Positions 43,044 through 56,455 of a stretch of DNA of 64,000 nucleotides are shown in pieces. The notes below the pieces were generated by a model, which was given only the letters and a program-made list of their open reading frames with translations, did no database searches and had not been told where the DNA came from. Origin of the DNA: Nothopassalora personata (Eukaryota; Ascomycota; Dothideomycetes; Mycosphaerellales; Mycosphaerellaceae); assembly GCA_033816765.1 (NCBI GenBank), contig CM066292.1:2976001-3040000 (forward strand). The letters run 5' to 3'. Every line of letters begins with the position of its first letter. The first letter of the stretch is position 1. The position numbers and the translations under genes were made by a program.

Positions 43044-45247
43044 ATGGAGTCCGACAGTGACAGTTCGCTGTCAGAAGCGCCAGAGGCAGAGATCCAGAAA
43101 CTCGCGCCCATTTTCATTAAAGCTAAGAAAGCAACAAAGAAAGTCGCGCCTCCTCCTCAGGCCTCTCCTCCAAGGCCAAAGAGAGTCCCGTCACCGCCGC
43201 ATGAAGAAGTCCTAGCAGACAATCCCGACATTGCTGTGAGTCGCCGATTCATTGAACGCGAAATGGCGCGCTTGCGACGCGTCTTTGTTGCAAGGAACAC
43301 GCTCGCTAACTTTTTGGACGGATAGTTCATCGTGATGTTCAGATCGCGCTTCCAGGAAGCATTCCCAGGCAAGACACCGCATTTCGGTCCACAGGATATT
43401 GAAAGAGGTGTGGTGGATAGCGTACCGAGTCCGGAAATACAGAGCTTGTTGTGCGCGCTGCTGGCGTTGGTTCTGAACAGGAAGAAGCCAGTCGAGTAAG
43501 TGAAGCCTGCGTCCGGGACAGAAGAGACGTGGTCTCGAAGAGCGAGTATAGGAACACGCATAAGAGGCATTATATTGACGACGCCGTGTACTGCAGGCGA
43601 GGTCACCACGGACGTGCGCTGGAAGAAGCTGTCCTATCGCACAAGTCGCAATGGCCGCTCAAATGGAATTTCCAGAATCCCCTGCATGGAGGCAGAGACT
43701 TCAACAACATGACACCGGCCGAGAGAGTATGTATTGGTATACTGGAGAGCTCTGGCATGCTGTATACTGACAATTGCGCAGCTCAACCTCCTCCGAACCC
43801 TCATCCTATGGGCGCTGTCATCGTCCGAAGTCGTTTCCGGCATGATCAAGGACAAGTACAAGCAGCAGCGCCACAACGACGACGAGAACCAGCCACTATC
43901 CGTTCAGCCGTGGGGACAGGATGGTGATAAGAGACGGTACTTCTTGGTTCAAGGACTTGACGACCACAGCTTCAGAGTCTACAGAGAAGGCAGCCGACAC
44001 ACTCGTAATGCACACTGGTACAGCATGGCTGGTACGATCGATGAGGTCAAGGCACTGGCCGCAAAGCTGGAAAACAAAGAGTATGACGGCTCGCAAGCTG
44101 CCCGCAGACTCGCCGCAAGGATGTACAACGCTGTACCCATGTTCGAGGCTACCGAGGAGGTGAGATTGTCATGCAACTTAATAACGAGGAGACCTCGGCT
44201 AACGCTCTTTTCCAGAAACGACATCGCCGCGAATATCGCCAGCAACGTCGTGCTGCCTTCACACGCCCTGAACCTGGCTTCGGCATCTACGAAGGTCGCA
44301 CTCGTGGCAAGCGGATGCGATATACTTACGATGACGACGACGAAGGTGCAGGTGGTGGCGACGACTCGGATGCTACTTCCGCACGCAGATCTACGCGCCA
44401 CCAGTCTGCTCGCAGCGCACCATTCGAAGCGGGACCGCAATACACAGCTAGTGGTCGGCAAATCAGACAGCCAAGGACTGGCGATTACGGAGAGAGTCTT
44501 CTTAGCAGGGAAGTGATGAGTGATGAGCTGGGCCCAGATTACGATGGTGGCGAGCGTGCAGGAAGCCACGAGTCAGATCCTGTGCGTGGAGGCCGGCCTA
44601 TGAGAGCAGCAAGGGGTTATGCCTACGTTCTCGACAATCCTCGCAAGCGAAAGCACATTGACGGGTACAACGACATCGATGAAATGAGCGACGAAGAAGA
44701 CGACGCCAGTGGAGACGACTGGAACTCTGACGCGAATGCTTCTGGTGACGAGAACATGCCGGATGCTGTTGATATCGATGATGAGCCAAGTGAGGACGAC
44801 AACGATGATGAAGACGATCTGGAACGGCAACCTATTGAAAGCCTCGTTGTCAAGCTCAAGGTACCCAGCCTGGGCAACTCAGCGCCGAAACAGAAGCTGA
44901 AAGATACGCCGCCCACAAGCCCACCAACCCCTGGTCAAGTCAAGTCTGAGGAGGGTGTATCATTCGCTGAAGACAACAAGGACGGTGCGGCAAGGGTTCG
45001 GCCTACGAATGCGGCACCGAACGGGACGAGGAACAGCATCCTTCCACAGGGTGCCGCACCCGAGCAAGGCACTTCTACGAAAGCTGCTCAAGAAGAGCAT
45101 AAGGCACTGGCTGCAGCAACTCACGCCCCACCGGTCCAGTCCCCAACACCCGAAATGTCCGGACATCACAGCACGGACATCAATGGTCATGATCCAGTGC
45201 CAGCCACGACGAAGGTTGGAAGTGCTCGAGGTTCCGGCGCGTACTAG
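43044..45247 (+). CDS. DDT/WHIM-like chromatin-remodelling associated protein
   Basis: Nuclear protein with the helical DDT/WHIM-type fold that partners ISWI-class remodellers. ATG 43044 (MESDSDSSLSEAPE); an upstream in-frame ATG at 42993 is less likely. Five exons: after PDIA (GTGAGT), PVE (GTAAGT), PAER (GTATGT) and ATEE (GTGAGA) the frame resumes. Conserved blocks are FIVMFRSRFQEAFPGKTPHF, LLCALLALVLNRKKPVERGH, HKSQWPLKWNFQNPLHGGR, LNLLRTLILWALSSSEVV and ENQPLSVQPWGQDGDKRRYF, the last being a WHIM-type motif. The C-terminal half is acidic and disordered (DEMSDEEDDASGDDW). The family is common in filamentous fungi; exact complex membership is inference. Confidence 0.8.
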
Positions 45248-45817
45248 CCACGTGCGTGAGTCAGATCATCGTCGTATTTTGCGGAGCCCAGTCTCTCCTA
45301 ATCGGTTATGCCTGGAAGCAGTACGGGCTGCCTGGAGGTAGAAGAGGATTGTCAGCGTTCAATTATGCAAGGGAGTCGCAAAGCTGCGGCTTTGGCAGAT
45401 CAAGGGTATGTTATGGTCAGTGATAATACTGGCATCATCATGCTGGAATAGATGTATCTCAAAGAATGAATGATAGCGGCTGCTGTCAGCGCTATGCCTT
45501 TGCATGACTTCACATCTGATCTTCACTATCATCTGAGCTACATGTCCGAAGCCTTGACGACAAAATTGGCATCATTCTCTCCTCACTAACCATACTTGAA
45601 GAAAGACGAAAGAGTGTCTCCAATCTGACTCTCCAAAAAGAAAGAGCTCAAGCGATTTGCGAGCAGTCCAGGTTCCCTTTCCGAACGCCATGATTCTGAT
45701 CCAAATACGAGGCAGAAATCCAACACATTACTTCGTTCATACAGCTGTTTCCGTAAAGCCTTCCTCTGATCCTAGGTGTAAAAGCCCCAAATCTAGAACG
45801 CGATGTCATGCCGGCGG
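45248..45817. other. intergenic, convergent 3' ends
   Basis: About 0.57 kb between convergent genes. No feature seen. Confidence 0.5.
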
Positions 45818-46205
45818 TTACTTTGAAGAAACGTCTTCAGAGTCGACCAATGAGGCGCCGCTGACACTGCTTGCGGTTCTCGAGAAAAGAAAGCGTGCTG
45901 TTGGGTTCTTGCCGTTTCTGAACAACCCCTCAGCCAACGATCTGGTGGACGTATCGATACGTTCTTGCCACTTACTGCTTGTTGATCTGCCTTTGCTTGA
46001 AACCTGCCAATTTTTGACTCGCCGGGCTCAAGATTGCATCTGACGGGCTGATGTACTTGTCACCAGACGCGTTATTATCTGCGATTTGCTGCTGCAGGCT
46101 TCGCTGCGACTTGTTCTCTGTGCCGGTGACCTTTGGCTTTTCGTTCGTTTCGGTATTGTTTGAGGCCATCTGGGCGTTGGTGTCGCGGTCAGTGAGCGCA
46201 GACAT
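45818..46205 (-). CDS. Spo12-family mitotic-exit regulator
   Basis: Small nuclear protein; in yeast Spo12 acts in the FEAR network that releases Cdc14 in early anaphase. ATG 46205 (MSALTDRDTN); the frame is open to 46391 but the longer N-terminus has weak coding character. Exon 1 carries the family motif YISPSDAILSPASQKLAGF and ends at a GTAAGT site (exon 46205-45976). An acceptor TTCAG (45918-45922) joins in frame to exon 45917-45818, NGKNPTARFLFSRTASSV, then a Ser/acidic end. Total 109 residues. If unspliced it stops immediately after INKQ. Divergent from eL39, 297 bp apart. Confidence 0.78.
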
Positions 46206-46502
46206 GATTGTCGTTGTGGAGATGCTGCCGTGGGGTATATTTGAAGCGGGTGAAAGTGTTTGTGTAACAGCGATTGCTTTGGTGAGGCTTTTTCTTTGGT
46301 ATGTAGTTTTTGTTCCGATAAACAATGACGAAGGCGTTGCCGAGCGACGGATTGACGCCTGAGGCATGGAGGCCTTTCGGGCTAGACTCATTTGCTAGCG
46401 CCTTTCCGCCAAGGCCTCAAATCATCTCACCACAAATCCCTCGCTGGCGACGGCGTTCAGCGACAACAGAAACCACCGAAGACATCAGCGACAGCCGTCA
46501 AG

Positions 46503-46812
46503 ATGCCTGTATGTATGCTCCATGAGGATTTCATGAGGAGGTATTCACGATGAAATACTGACGGGACATTGCACAGTCCCACAAGACTTTCCGCACAAAG
46601 GTCAAGCTCGCAAAGGCGCAGAAGCAGAACCGCCCAATCCCACAATGGATCCGCCTTAGAACTGGCAACACCATCCGGTACGATATACCCTGAGTAGCGA
46701 AGGCGGAGACGTCACCTGCGAAGACATGGCATGAAGAACATGAGCACTAACATACACCCACAGCTACAACTCCAAGAGACGACACTGGCGCAAGACCCGC
46801 ATCGGTATCTAG
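46503..46812 (+). CDS. RPL39: 60S ribosomal protein eL39
   Basis: Tiny basic protein lining the ribosomal exit tunnel. Three exons: 46503-46508 (MP only), 46577-46677 and 46764-46812; total 51 residues, the family's exact length. Sequence blocks [33 protein letters not shown] and [15 protein letters not shown] are near-invariant. Introns start GTATGT and GTACGA. It is too short and too finely spliced to appear as one open frame. Confidence 0.96.
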
Positions 46813-48259
46813 ACGACTCACCACCAGCAGAGGAACAAATCTCGCGACACCGACCCAGCGACTCTCACGACTTCACAAAACGGGGGGAAGAGCCGTCGAT
46901 CCTGTGGATGCGAGGGCATGGTTGAAGGGTGACTGAAGCAGACATGAGATGCACTTTCATCTACGGCGTTGGCAATCGCGGTGGGCGATCGGACATGCTT
47001 TCTACGACATGTCTTGCTCCTGCTGCTAGGAGATAGCGGACAAGCAATGAGAAACCTCTGAAAAGACAATGTTCGATGACTGGTCTACTGTTTCTGTCCT
47101 GAGATGTGGTGTATCTTTTCGACCTGGGAAAGTGTCATGCTGCGAACAAGGTGTGCGTTCCTGGGAGAGACGGTAAGGACTCGCCGGATCCCCGTCTGAG
47201 TACCTCTTGGCCTCGCTGTTTGCCTTGCGATACATCCGTCCTTTGATACTCCAGCCACGGGTCAGCCCTATCTCTCACCGCGGCTCCTGTCCCTGAAACG
47301 CTTGGCTGGATCCTTCAAAAGTGAGCAATCATAGTTTCATGTTCAACTCGGCGACTGAACGTCACAGCGCAACCGACCGCCGAGTTTGTTCGCAGCACGT
47401 GAAGGAGCAATGCGAACGAACAGCTCAGGCATGAATGCGATTCGTCTGAACTCTTACTGATGCCACACAGTCTTCTTTGTGATTTTACACTGCTCCTAGC
47501 ACAACGCGATATCTGCCATACCGAGGCGAATGCGCCATGTGGACGAAAACGTCATGCCGCGTGCGTACGCCAGGTCGCTCAGAAAGCTGGGTCAGTATTA
47601 AAAGCTTTCCGCACCCATGATCAGATTGAGGCATCTACACCGGCTTGTTTGATCACTCGGGACACTGCCAATATGTGGAGTGATAAGGCGTGCTAGAGTG
47701 GGTAGCGAGGGAGTCCTCTGATAGTGCGAGGTTTGCTAGTACTTGGAGTTGGGATGATGGTGAGTCCGGGGGGCAAGGGGCGGGAGGAGTGTGGTGTCAC
47801 TTTGGGCACGTTCTTTCCAATGCTTGTCTGGGGAGTGCATGGCCAGATGTCGTGTCGAATCGTGCCCGCCCGCTTGTTTAGCGAGATGGTGAACCTTCCG
47901 ACATCTTACTCGGCGAATGTGGTAGGAGCGATCTCCGTTAGCAGTTCTGGTAGAGAAGGAGTATTGGCGCATGAAATCCGCTTTCACTTACTTGTAACCC
48001 ACTTCGTCTCCACCAGATCAAGCTAGTCGTAGTGGTCGTCAACAGTCAGTATGAAGAAGCAAGCAAACACCAGCTGAACGGGGGGGGGGGCATCAACTGG
48101 ACCGCCTCGATTCGAGTCCACTCTTCAAAGAATCATCATCAAATCACCAACATCAACAACCGCAAGATCCACCTGATTTGACGCTCGCGAGCACTGAGAG
48201 ACTCTTCTCGACAAGGCGTATCTGCCGCGCCGCCCTCTTGAGTGGCGAAGGCAGCCAAG
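46813..48259. other. intergenic, poly-G run
   Basis: About 1.4 kb with short frames only. A run of about ten G lies near 48080, close to the NTA1 5' leader. Nothing else supported. Confidence 0.45.
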
Positions 48260-49367
48260 ATGAGGGTCGCAGTCCTCCAGTTCAACCCACATCTTGGCTC
48301 AGTGGACAGGAATATGAAGCATGCTGATCAGCTACTTGACCAACACAGAGACGTTCAGATAGACCTGCTGGTTCTGCCAGAGCTCGCGTTCTCGGGCTAT
48401 AACTTTCCATCACACGAAGCAATACGGCCGTTCCTGGAGCCTACAGCGAGTGGACCAACTACACAATGGGCCTTACACACGGCTCAGAAGATGCGTTGTA
48501 CTGTGACTGTCGGTAAGTATTCGATATGAGACTCGAGTATCTTGGCTTTTCGCCATGATCTGGGCGAGCAATTTACATCCCCTTGCGCACTCTCCTCACC
48601 GCGTGATCCCTTTTGTCACATGGCTAACTTGATCAGGATACCCAGAAGTGGCAAATGAGCGTCGCAAGGATGGAAGCCTGGTCAGCAAGAACTACAATTC
48701 CACAGTCACAGTCGGCCCGGCAGGAGACATTCTCGCAAACTACCGAAAATCTTTCCTCTACTACACAGACGAGACATGGGCTGAAGAAGGCTTCCGGTCG
48801 ACAGCAACGGGCACGCCATTTTTTGCCACTGAACTTGGCAATCTCGGTCTAGTCGGTCATGGAATATGCATGGACATCAATCCGTACCGCTTCGAGTCCG
48901 CGTGGACCAACTATGAATTTGCCACAACAATGCTACGGTGCAATGTACAGCTCGTTGTTCTCTCGATGGCATGGCTCACACGACTCTCGCCAGAAGATAC
49001 TCAGGTTAACCCTGAACGCCCGGATATGGAAACAGTAGCGTACTGGCTGGAGCGCTTCTGGCCTTTTGTCGACAGCCAACCCGACGAGCCAATTGTTGTG
49101 GTCTTTGCCAACCGCTGCGGCAGCGAAGGAGTCGCGAAAGGCGCAGTACAGATGGACCACGGCGAGCATATTGAGATTGGCGATAGGGTGGCTTATGCGG
49201 GCAGTAGTTGTGTGATGAGGTTCCAGAGCGGATCGGTGAAGCTCTGGGAGCACGATACGGGTGCCCACAAGGGAGATGTGGGACTTCTTGGCAAGGGTGA
49301 AGAAGGATTGTTGGTGGTTGATACAGGCAAGCCGGCTGGATTCTTGCTGCAGCAGAAGGCGGCATAG
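48260..49367 (+). CDS. NTA1: protein N-terminal asparagine/glutamine amidase (Nta1, nitrilase fold)
   Basis: Deamidates N-terminal Asn and Gln to Asp and Glu, feeding proteins to the Arg/N-degron pathway. Two exons (48260-48512, 48637-49367; GTAAGT donor, ATCAG acceptor) give 327 residues. ATG 48260 (MRVAVLQFNPHLGSV) is the first real ATG of the frame. The nitrilase Glu-Lys-Cys triad is visible: E41 in VLPELAFSGYN, K122 in ANYRKSFLYY, C162 in GHGICMDINPYRF. WLERFWPFVD and the FANRCGSEG loop follow as in other Nta1 proteins. Length is slightly below the yeast enzyme. Neighbour genes give no further clue. Confidence 0.9.
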
Positions 49368-52300
49368 CGTACTATTCAACAGTTGCCGCACGAATATGTC
49401 TAGTGGATGCTGACGAAAATTACTCGTCACGATTCGACACAGCAAAGCAGTGGACGGCATGTCGCGTGACAGAAAGCTGCGAACATGTCCCAGAACCAGA
49501 TGGACCTAAGTATCATTCAATTGTCACTTCTGTGTCGTCTCTGGAATTGGATGCAGGACATGACCCTTTCAAGATACTGTTTGGCTAAGCATGTGACAGA
49601 GCTGTGCTCGAGGCAGCTGCGCACGAACGCCCACACATTCTATGTTGTCCTGCAACCTTGCGCCACGACTTCTATACTACCATGAGGAGGATAGGTGACC
49701 AGAGAAGCTTCACGTCAAGGGTTTCGAAAAGCCTGGTCTACTGCGCAAGTCGGCTCCAATCACTCAGCCCTGCTTGTGATTCCAATGTCTCTCTCTACCG
49801 AGTACGTCTTCTTGGATGGGCGCCTTTACCTCGACTTGACAACCCACCATTTCCGCACCAATAGTCGTCCAACCAATACAATGTCCCGGCTTTTACTTCT
49901 CCAACACATGGTCCGAGATTCACCAGACCACTCGTGGCGCTTGATCATCATTGAGCGAACGAATATGCTCACCTACCCTCGCTCAAATTTACTGCGTCTC
50001 TAACGATCTCTTCGCCGTTCTCACTCCTGCCGACCAGAGCAAGTTGCATAATCTGCGGATCACGCACCTTGGTCAGCACAGTATGCATGATCCAGTGAGC
50101 AATGCTGCAGTCTGTCAACAGGGCGGCAAGACTCTTGTTAGCGCCCTGACTCATCGTCAGGGAGCAGGCAAGCCTGTAGCACGCGAGGATCTTTAGGTCG
50201 ATGAGGTCGATAACTGGAGGGCACACTCCGCAAGACAGACTGGTGGCACGTCTGATGGACATCGTGCGACTATGGTCAACCTGTATGACAGTGACCAGGC
50301 GCGATCAAGCATGAATTGTGTCGCCCGCTGTGTGCAAAGAGTAGAACAAGATCACACGACTAGAGTAGGTCAGCTTCAAAAAGCCTTCAGGTGACCGCTC
50401 CGGGAAGAAGCCCCTTGTTGCGACTGAGATATCGAAAATGGACTCAGGTACAGCGCTGTAAGACGCTGGAGTGGCTGCACGTACGACGGAAACTCAATTC
50501 AATTGCTTTTTGTGATGGCATTCTCGCCAGTACAATAGATGAGAGGACGCGTTCATGTCGCGGACCATAGACGGCCGGCACCACGTAACTTCACGGATAC
50601 GTCAACCGGAGTACCGCTGGCCTGGACATCTTACGACCGCGGAGAAGGTCGACGGAGTCAGATTGGCTGTAGAGAGGGCCTCGAAGGCTGTCCAGTCCGT
50701 GAGAGTATTGCCCACCCATGCACCATGCTATGCTTTGTCGATGATCACGTTGCATATGCTTTCAAACGGAGTCATGAGCTTCGCAAAAGCAGCCACCTGG
50801 CTGGAAGGACCCATGGTCATGCCGTCGGTGACACAGCAATCAATGGCACTAGAAACGTTGGCTCATAGCATTGTTCACCATAAGCGCCGAGCGGAGTAGC
50901 ATGGATGCCCGATCATCAGATCCGCGATGCGCTTCGTAGTGACTTTGGAGCATGTGTACGTCCCACATCACAAGTGCCTTGGAGCAAGAGACAGAGGGCG
51001 TCGTCGACAAACACCATTGACGATACCGACCAGTCACGTAGAGTTGGTCCTGCAGAAGGCCAACGGCTTTTGACGTGTCATAGTGCTCACCGACAGATCC
51101 ACAGAACCTCATATAGCTGAAAGCCAAGACAATCCACTATGTTACAAGGATCTTGGTACTTTCCTGAGCAGTACTGGCTTTCCGCAACGGCTGACGCTAC
51201 CACGAACTTCGAATTAATCAGTCCTGGCTCGTGGCGTTGTTCGTTCGCACACTCTTCCACCGCGGAATCATCGGAGCTCGTGGTTGTCGCCGCGGCGGCC
51301 GGCGGTCATTGTCGAGATACTGCATCATCGGCAAGCCGACGAAAGGATCTGCTATCACCACTGAGCCAGCCAGTTTAGCCGCCGAATGTCATGTCTCTGC
51401 TGGGGTTCGACTGATGGTAAAAATCTACGATGACTCCCTACCTGGCAGCGAAAGCGCCAGCGAGATCTGTCGTGGAAGCACTTAGGCAGGACGCATTAGC
51501 ACATCGAGCCCCAATTGTCAAGCTACGCACCGGAAACAACCAGATCGATCTGTTGGCCTTGTGGTAAGTGCAAATCGATACAGCGAAGCCTCAAAGGTGT
51601 AGCTCTAAACGCTCTCCAGCTGTCGGTCCACTCTAGCGCGCATATAGCATCAGATCGTAACGACTGAGATTACTGCGAGCTCTGGAAACTGTGAATTACC
51701 TTCTCGCCAATCTCACAGGATGGTATATTTGTTCGCTTGACGAAGAGTTTGTTGGCTGCTGGAAGCACTTCTTGTGGCTTGTTCCCTGAAGCGGAAGAGG
51801 TCACAGAGCTGAACTGATTGGAGCGCCCCGAAGAGTGGCATGATGGTAGGTCCAATCCAGCGGGTTGTGTGTCAGCCCATGGTGCCATGATCCTGATATA
51901 GACAGTCAAGCTTCCAAGTTGATTCGAGTTGCAGCGAGGACTCCGCGGTCAACGCCGACAACTCGTGGCCTCGCAAGAGCTGCTCCATCCGCGTGTACAT
52001 CGATGATAGCATCCGCAGATTGGCTTCAGCTTCTGGGATAGCATTCGATCGAGAATTTTCCGCATGGACTTGATCATCAATAGGTCACTCAGCTGTGCGT
52101 TGTCCATCACGCTGGTATGGTGGATGGTTCCTGTAAGGGATCGCAGGACCACAAGCTTGGAGGATTTGGTTGCAATCAGCTTTCGCCAAACTGCATTAGC
52201 AGTCCGGCAGTCGCGGCGATAGAACCTGCACTCTCCTAGCAAAGGTCAGACAGTGATCGAGACGCTGTACGTGACTTGTTGCCAAAACCAATCCAGGTCG

Positions 52301-55300
52301 AGGCAAGTGTCGGCGTACCCTCCGTTGGAACAGTCTATGTGATGACAGTCCTTCATGAGCAAGAGTCACCGTATCTCGTGTGGACAGTACTTACCTTCCA
52401 AGTCATAGCCGGTCTTTCAGATTGACTAAGTACCGACAGACGCACTCTTCCTTGGTACGCTCGATGCAATATAAAATATGCCGCGCGCCACACTGTCTAG
52501 GGTCCACGCCAAAGGAGCCATAATGCCGCGACTGGTCGAAGCTCCAATGACGAAATAGTTAGTAGCTCGTATGCTGTGCGTGTTCTTACAGACCTCACTG
52601 ACCCGATTATGCTGTAGCGACGAGCGAGGGATGGAGAGTGTCTTGGCAGTTGCTGCTGCGAACGAGGCCGCCATTGTAGAGCTACTGCAGGCGTTCGCAA
52701 GCTTCGAAGAGAGACTACGCCTGTTGGAGGCCGACCAGAAGCGTCAAAGCGATGTCGCCTAGCTGTCGAGTAAGTATTCGAGTAGCGAAGGACCTTTTTA
52801 GTCTCAAGGATGGCAGCGCTCCGTTCTTCTGTAGCTTTCCCTGTGAAGAGACTTCGGCTCCTGGAAATGGCTAACTTGCTTTTTTGCAGTATGAGACAAG
52901 ACCAAGAGGGATCTGGGAGGAGGCCAGAAGAGCGGCACCGTTTCTGACGCTCAGTCCGTGCTGCGTACCGCATATGATCGGGAAAAGGAATCGAAGTGGC
53001 TTCGACCATATGCCAGTCCACGTGTGCCTGAGACGAGGACCTACGCAATGCATATAAATGTGGTTCATGCTGCCAAGGGGAAAGGGCTGCTGAGAGAAAG
53101 AGTCGCACCGCTGTGACCCTTGGGCGGCAGGCATATCATGGGACTGCTGCCAACGACATGGGAGCTGGCACTCTCACCATTCAGAATCAGTACTCTGTGT
53201 ATAGCATACTTGGAATCAATACGAGCGGAGCTCACCGATTATGGATAGGCCCTGTCTACCAGGCGCAGTAGCGAGAAGCTCGAGAAGACAGAGCACCTGG
53301 CGCTCGAGCGTCTGCGCTGGTATCGCAAGTGCTGGATCCTCAGTCCAGTCCGAAGAGGCAATGGCCGCTGCATGGCCACGGCGAGTTCTCCCACTCTATA
53401 TCACATGCTGGCCTCAGCACAAAGCAGTTCGCGATCATTGGCCAATGGTCATCTACGAGTCAGTGTGTTGATATGTGTAGGGCGACCGCCGTAAGCCTAG
53501 TTTTCCTATTCTCGAGCTCTGTAATTGCGCTTATAGGATATGCCCAGCATCTTCCGGCAGTGCAGGCCTTCCGTGTGGAGATGAACGGCCACGGGTCGCG
53601 TCGTACTAGCTGTCGAGGTCACGCCCCAGTTACTGCTACGAAGATGTGGCTTTGACGACTCAATTTCTTGACGGAATGCGAAGTATGGAGGGTTATCTCA
53701 TGGTATCTAAACGTTACGTACGTCCAGTCTTGTCTCACTGCGCGTGATGGTGGAGCACATGCGCCGTAACAATCTCATCTTCAACAATCGAGGCATTGTG
53801 TGAACTGTCTGCAACGGGTCCGTATCCACCGCCATAGCCGTGGTAGAACTGTCGGTCCTGCACGTTGAGTCCCGACTCTGATGTCGTTATGGTGTAGACC
53901 ACATTGCGCGAGTCGTGGAAATTGCCGTGGTTATGCTTATGCGGAATGCACCGTGTGCAGTGAGTATCCAGGTCCCAGGACGCGGGACCTCCCCACAGAG
54001 CTTTATTAGCGTGTTCATGACCTTCCACAGGTGTGATTCACGTGCATGCAATAAAACCAGTGCTGGGTCCTGGAGTCTTGAAACAACCAGCTTGCTCTCG
54101 CTTTCATAGCTGGTAGCGTTGAGCTTGTGTACTGCAGGTATTAGATTCTTGACCCATTCCCAAAGTCCTAATCAATTCCTCTGGTAATGATCCGGGATCG
54201 AGTACCGGGAGTCGGAGGCAACTTTCCAAGCCAGCTGGAAATGAGCCCCAAAGATGGTTCTTGAGCAGTGCGTAGCATTATGCGTATAGTGTGCAACATG
54301 CCAGAGCACAAGTTGTCATAAAAGAATCTTGTTGCCGAGGGCATCTGAAACATGGGGGCATTTTCCCGTGTTGCTCGCTGGCGGCAAAGTTTGCGCGCTA
54401 TTGTTCGATCCAGGAACGCCAAAAAGCAAAACCTTCGGACATGACCCACTCAAGCGGCTCTGGACTTGCCTATACCGAGTCGCTATTTACCGGGACAGTC
54501 GGGAGTTTGGCCGAAGTGGTGGGAGAAACGCTGTATTTTCGCAGGCCCCAGCAAGGCAGGTGCACGCGAGCGATGATCTCACAACCCATGAGCAGCAGTC
54601 TCGCGAAGTGGTTTTATTCACCTCGCCTCGCAGGCCAGTATGTTCAACATTGCCTGCAGGAGCAAAGACTATGAACAGAAAATTTTGGTGCGCTAGACTC
54701 CAGAATTTTCCTGATGGCGTCAGACTCTGAACAAAAACTCGCTTTAGCGAGTTCGGTGGGCTGGGAACTGCTCACTAAGGAGAAGAGAAGATCTTCTCGC
54801 CGCTGCAGAAGCTTGCACATAGTTGAAAGGCTGAGCGTATTGGGAAACACGTCCGTTCGGGCTTGAAAGACGATTGTGTTGATCAAGATCCGGCTCTACC
54901 ATGGTTGCAGAAGAGACAAAACTTTCAGGTGCCGATTAAGCTTCAATGCATGGTTGCACGCTCCGCAAGGGACGAGTTTGAGTTCCAGCCGCCAAATTGT
55001 GGTTGATCCATCGAAGGAGTCTCGCCAAGTGAAGTGAGATCCAGTAAATTAGCTCATGAGGGCGCTTCTCGCGCTGCAGCTAAATTGTTCTGAGCCAGTC
55101 GCTGTGCCGCGGCCAACATGTCTGCATCCGATGCGAGCAGCAGTCTGGTACCCGTCTGACAGCATGACCACGCCACAGAGGTCTGCCACTTGGCCGCCAT
55201 GTGCCCCACCACTTGATCCAGATGGATAATCTATAGACCCTGGCAGAAGTGATGAGGCGATGGGCATTTTCGCCAGTTCCAGCCTTGGCAGTAGATGAGG

Positions 55301-56455
55301 TTGCGCGGCTCGATAGCGCGGGTGGGTATGCCGAGCTAGGGTGACCCCGTCCGATAGTGGAGAAGTGCACAAGCATATTGACACGCAGCAACCTGGAGCC
55401 AGTGCACATGATGACCGGGCGGATTCTCAGCCTTGGCAGTCCGCGCACTGATGACCAGCGTTCTTCAAGACACGAATGCGAGCAGCAGGCGCTGAAGGCG
55501 ATCGCCGACAGGTGGTGTGGTCGGCTCCAGGATAGCGTACAGACGAGAAGCAGGTGTGCAGTGCAGCAGCAGCAGCAGGCCGCATGATGATGGGTCTCAG
55601 GAGGGCGATTGTGAGCAGCTGCTGGTTGCCGAAATGGGGGGGGGGGGGCGGGGTTTGCAGCGTGCGCCCATTGGCAGTGCTCGCGCGGTACGCATATACC
55701 CACGGCACTCTGGCCGTATTGCGTGGGGTGGAAACCGCGAGCCTGCGTTCGCTATTCGCGGGTCACCGGACGGAGGCTTGCGATCGTCGCATCTTCCTTG
55801 CAACCACGTCTAAATGCACTAGGCTTTCCGCCCCCGCAACCTTCGCCCTTCGCTCGCTTTTGCATTACTGTCGCCGGCAAGCTCGCGGGAGGAAGTTGAT
55901 CGGGCCGCAACAAGCTAGGCGGCGTCTAAACAGGCCGTCAACGTTCAGGCGGAGGCCGTAACGGCGAGACGATGAGCGACGTGAGGATTGCAGTCGCGTA
56001 CCGAAAGCCGAACGGAGCGGCAACCGCCGACGATGATGCACCACACTATCTGGCCCATTGCCCACGGTGGCCGATGCAGATTGGAGCGCGTAAGGCGTGC
56101 TGAGAAGACGCGAACGAGCGTTGTCGCGGATGTGGCAGCTGCTTCGGCACGGCCGCGCACCCCATCGCTCGCTCTCCCCTGTCCCATCTCCGATCCAACA
56201 CTCCAACAGGCTGCCCCATGCACCATGCCCCATGCACCACGCACCTGCATGTGGGGCACTGAGGCTAAACCATCGCGCGCTGCCTGGCATGACACCCTTG
56301 TCCTTGGGCAGTAGCACTCCCGATGGACGGGGTCAATACGCAGCGCTGGTCTTCGGCAGTGGCTTGACAGACTGCATCCTCCTATTACGCTATGCAATAT
56401 TCCGCGCCATGCTGGGCCGCATAGCCGCGGTATCACCGTCCTGCCAAGCCCCATA
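49368..56455. other. 7 kb gene-poor stretch left of the transposon
   Basis: No domain-bearing or spliced gene can be supported. The many open frames are under about 210 codons and overlap on both strands. Slightly protein-like pieces are RNVVYTITTSESGLNVQDRQ (minus, about 53870) and FASFEERLRLLEADQKR (plus, about 52700). A run of about ten G is near 55638. It may hold old transposon debris, but I see no paired terminal repeats in it. Confidence 0.55.

Noticed and set aside
55637..55650. Poly-G runs (also near 48080 and a C-run near 62476)
   Set aside because: Simple homopolymers; no linked structure, possibly partly assembly noise.
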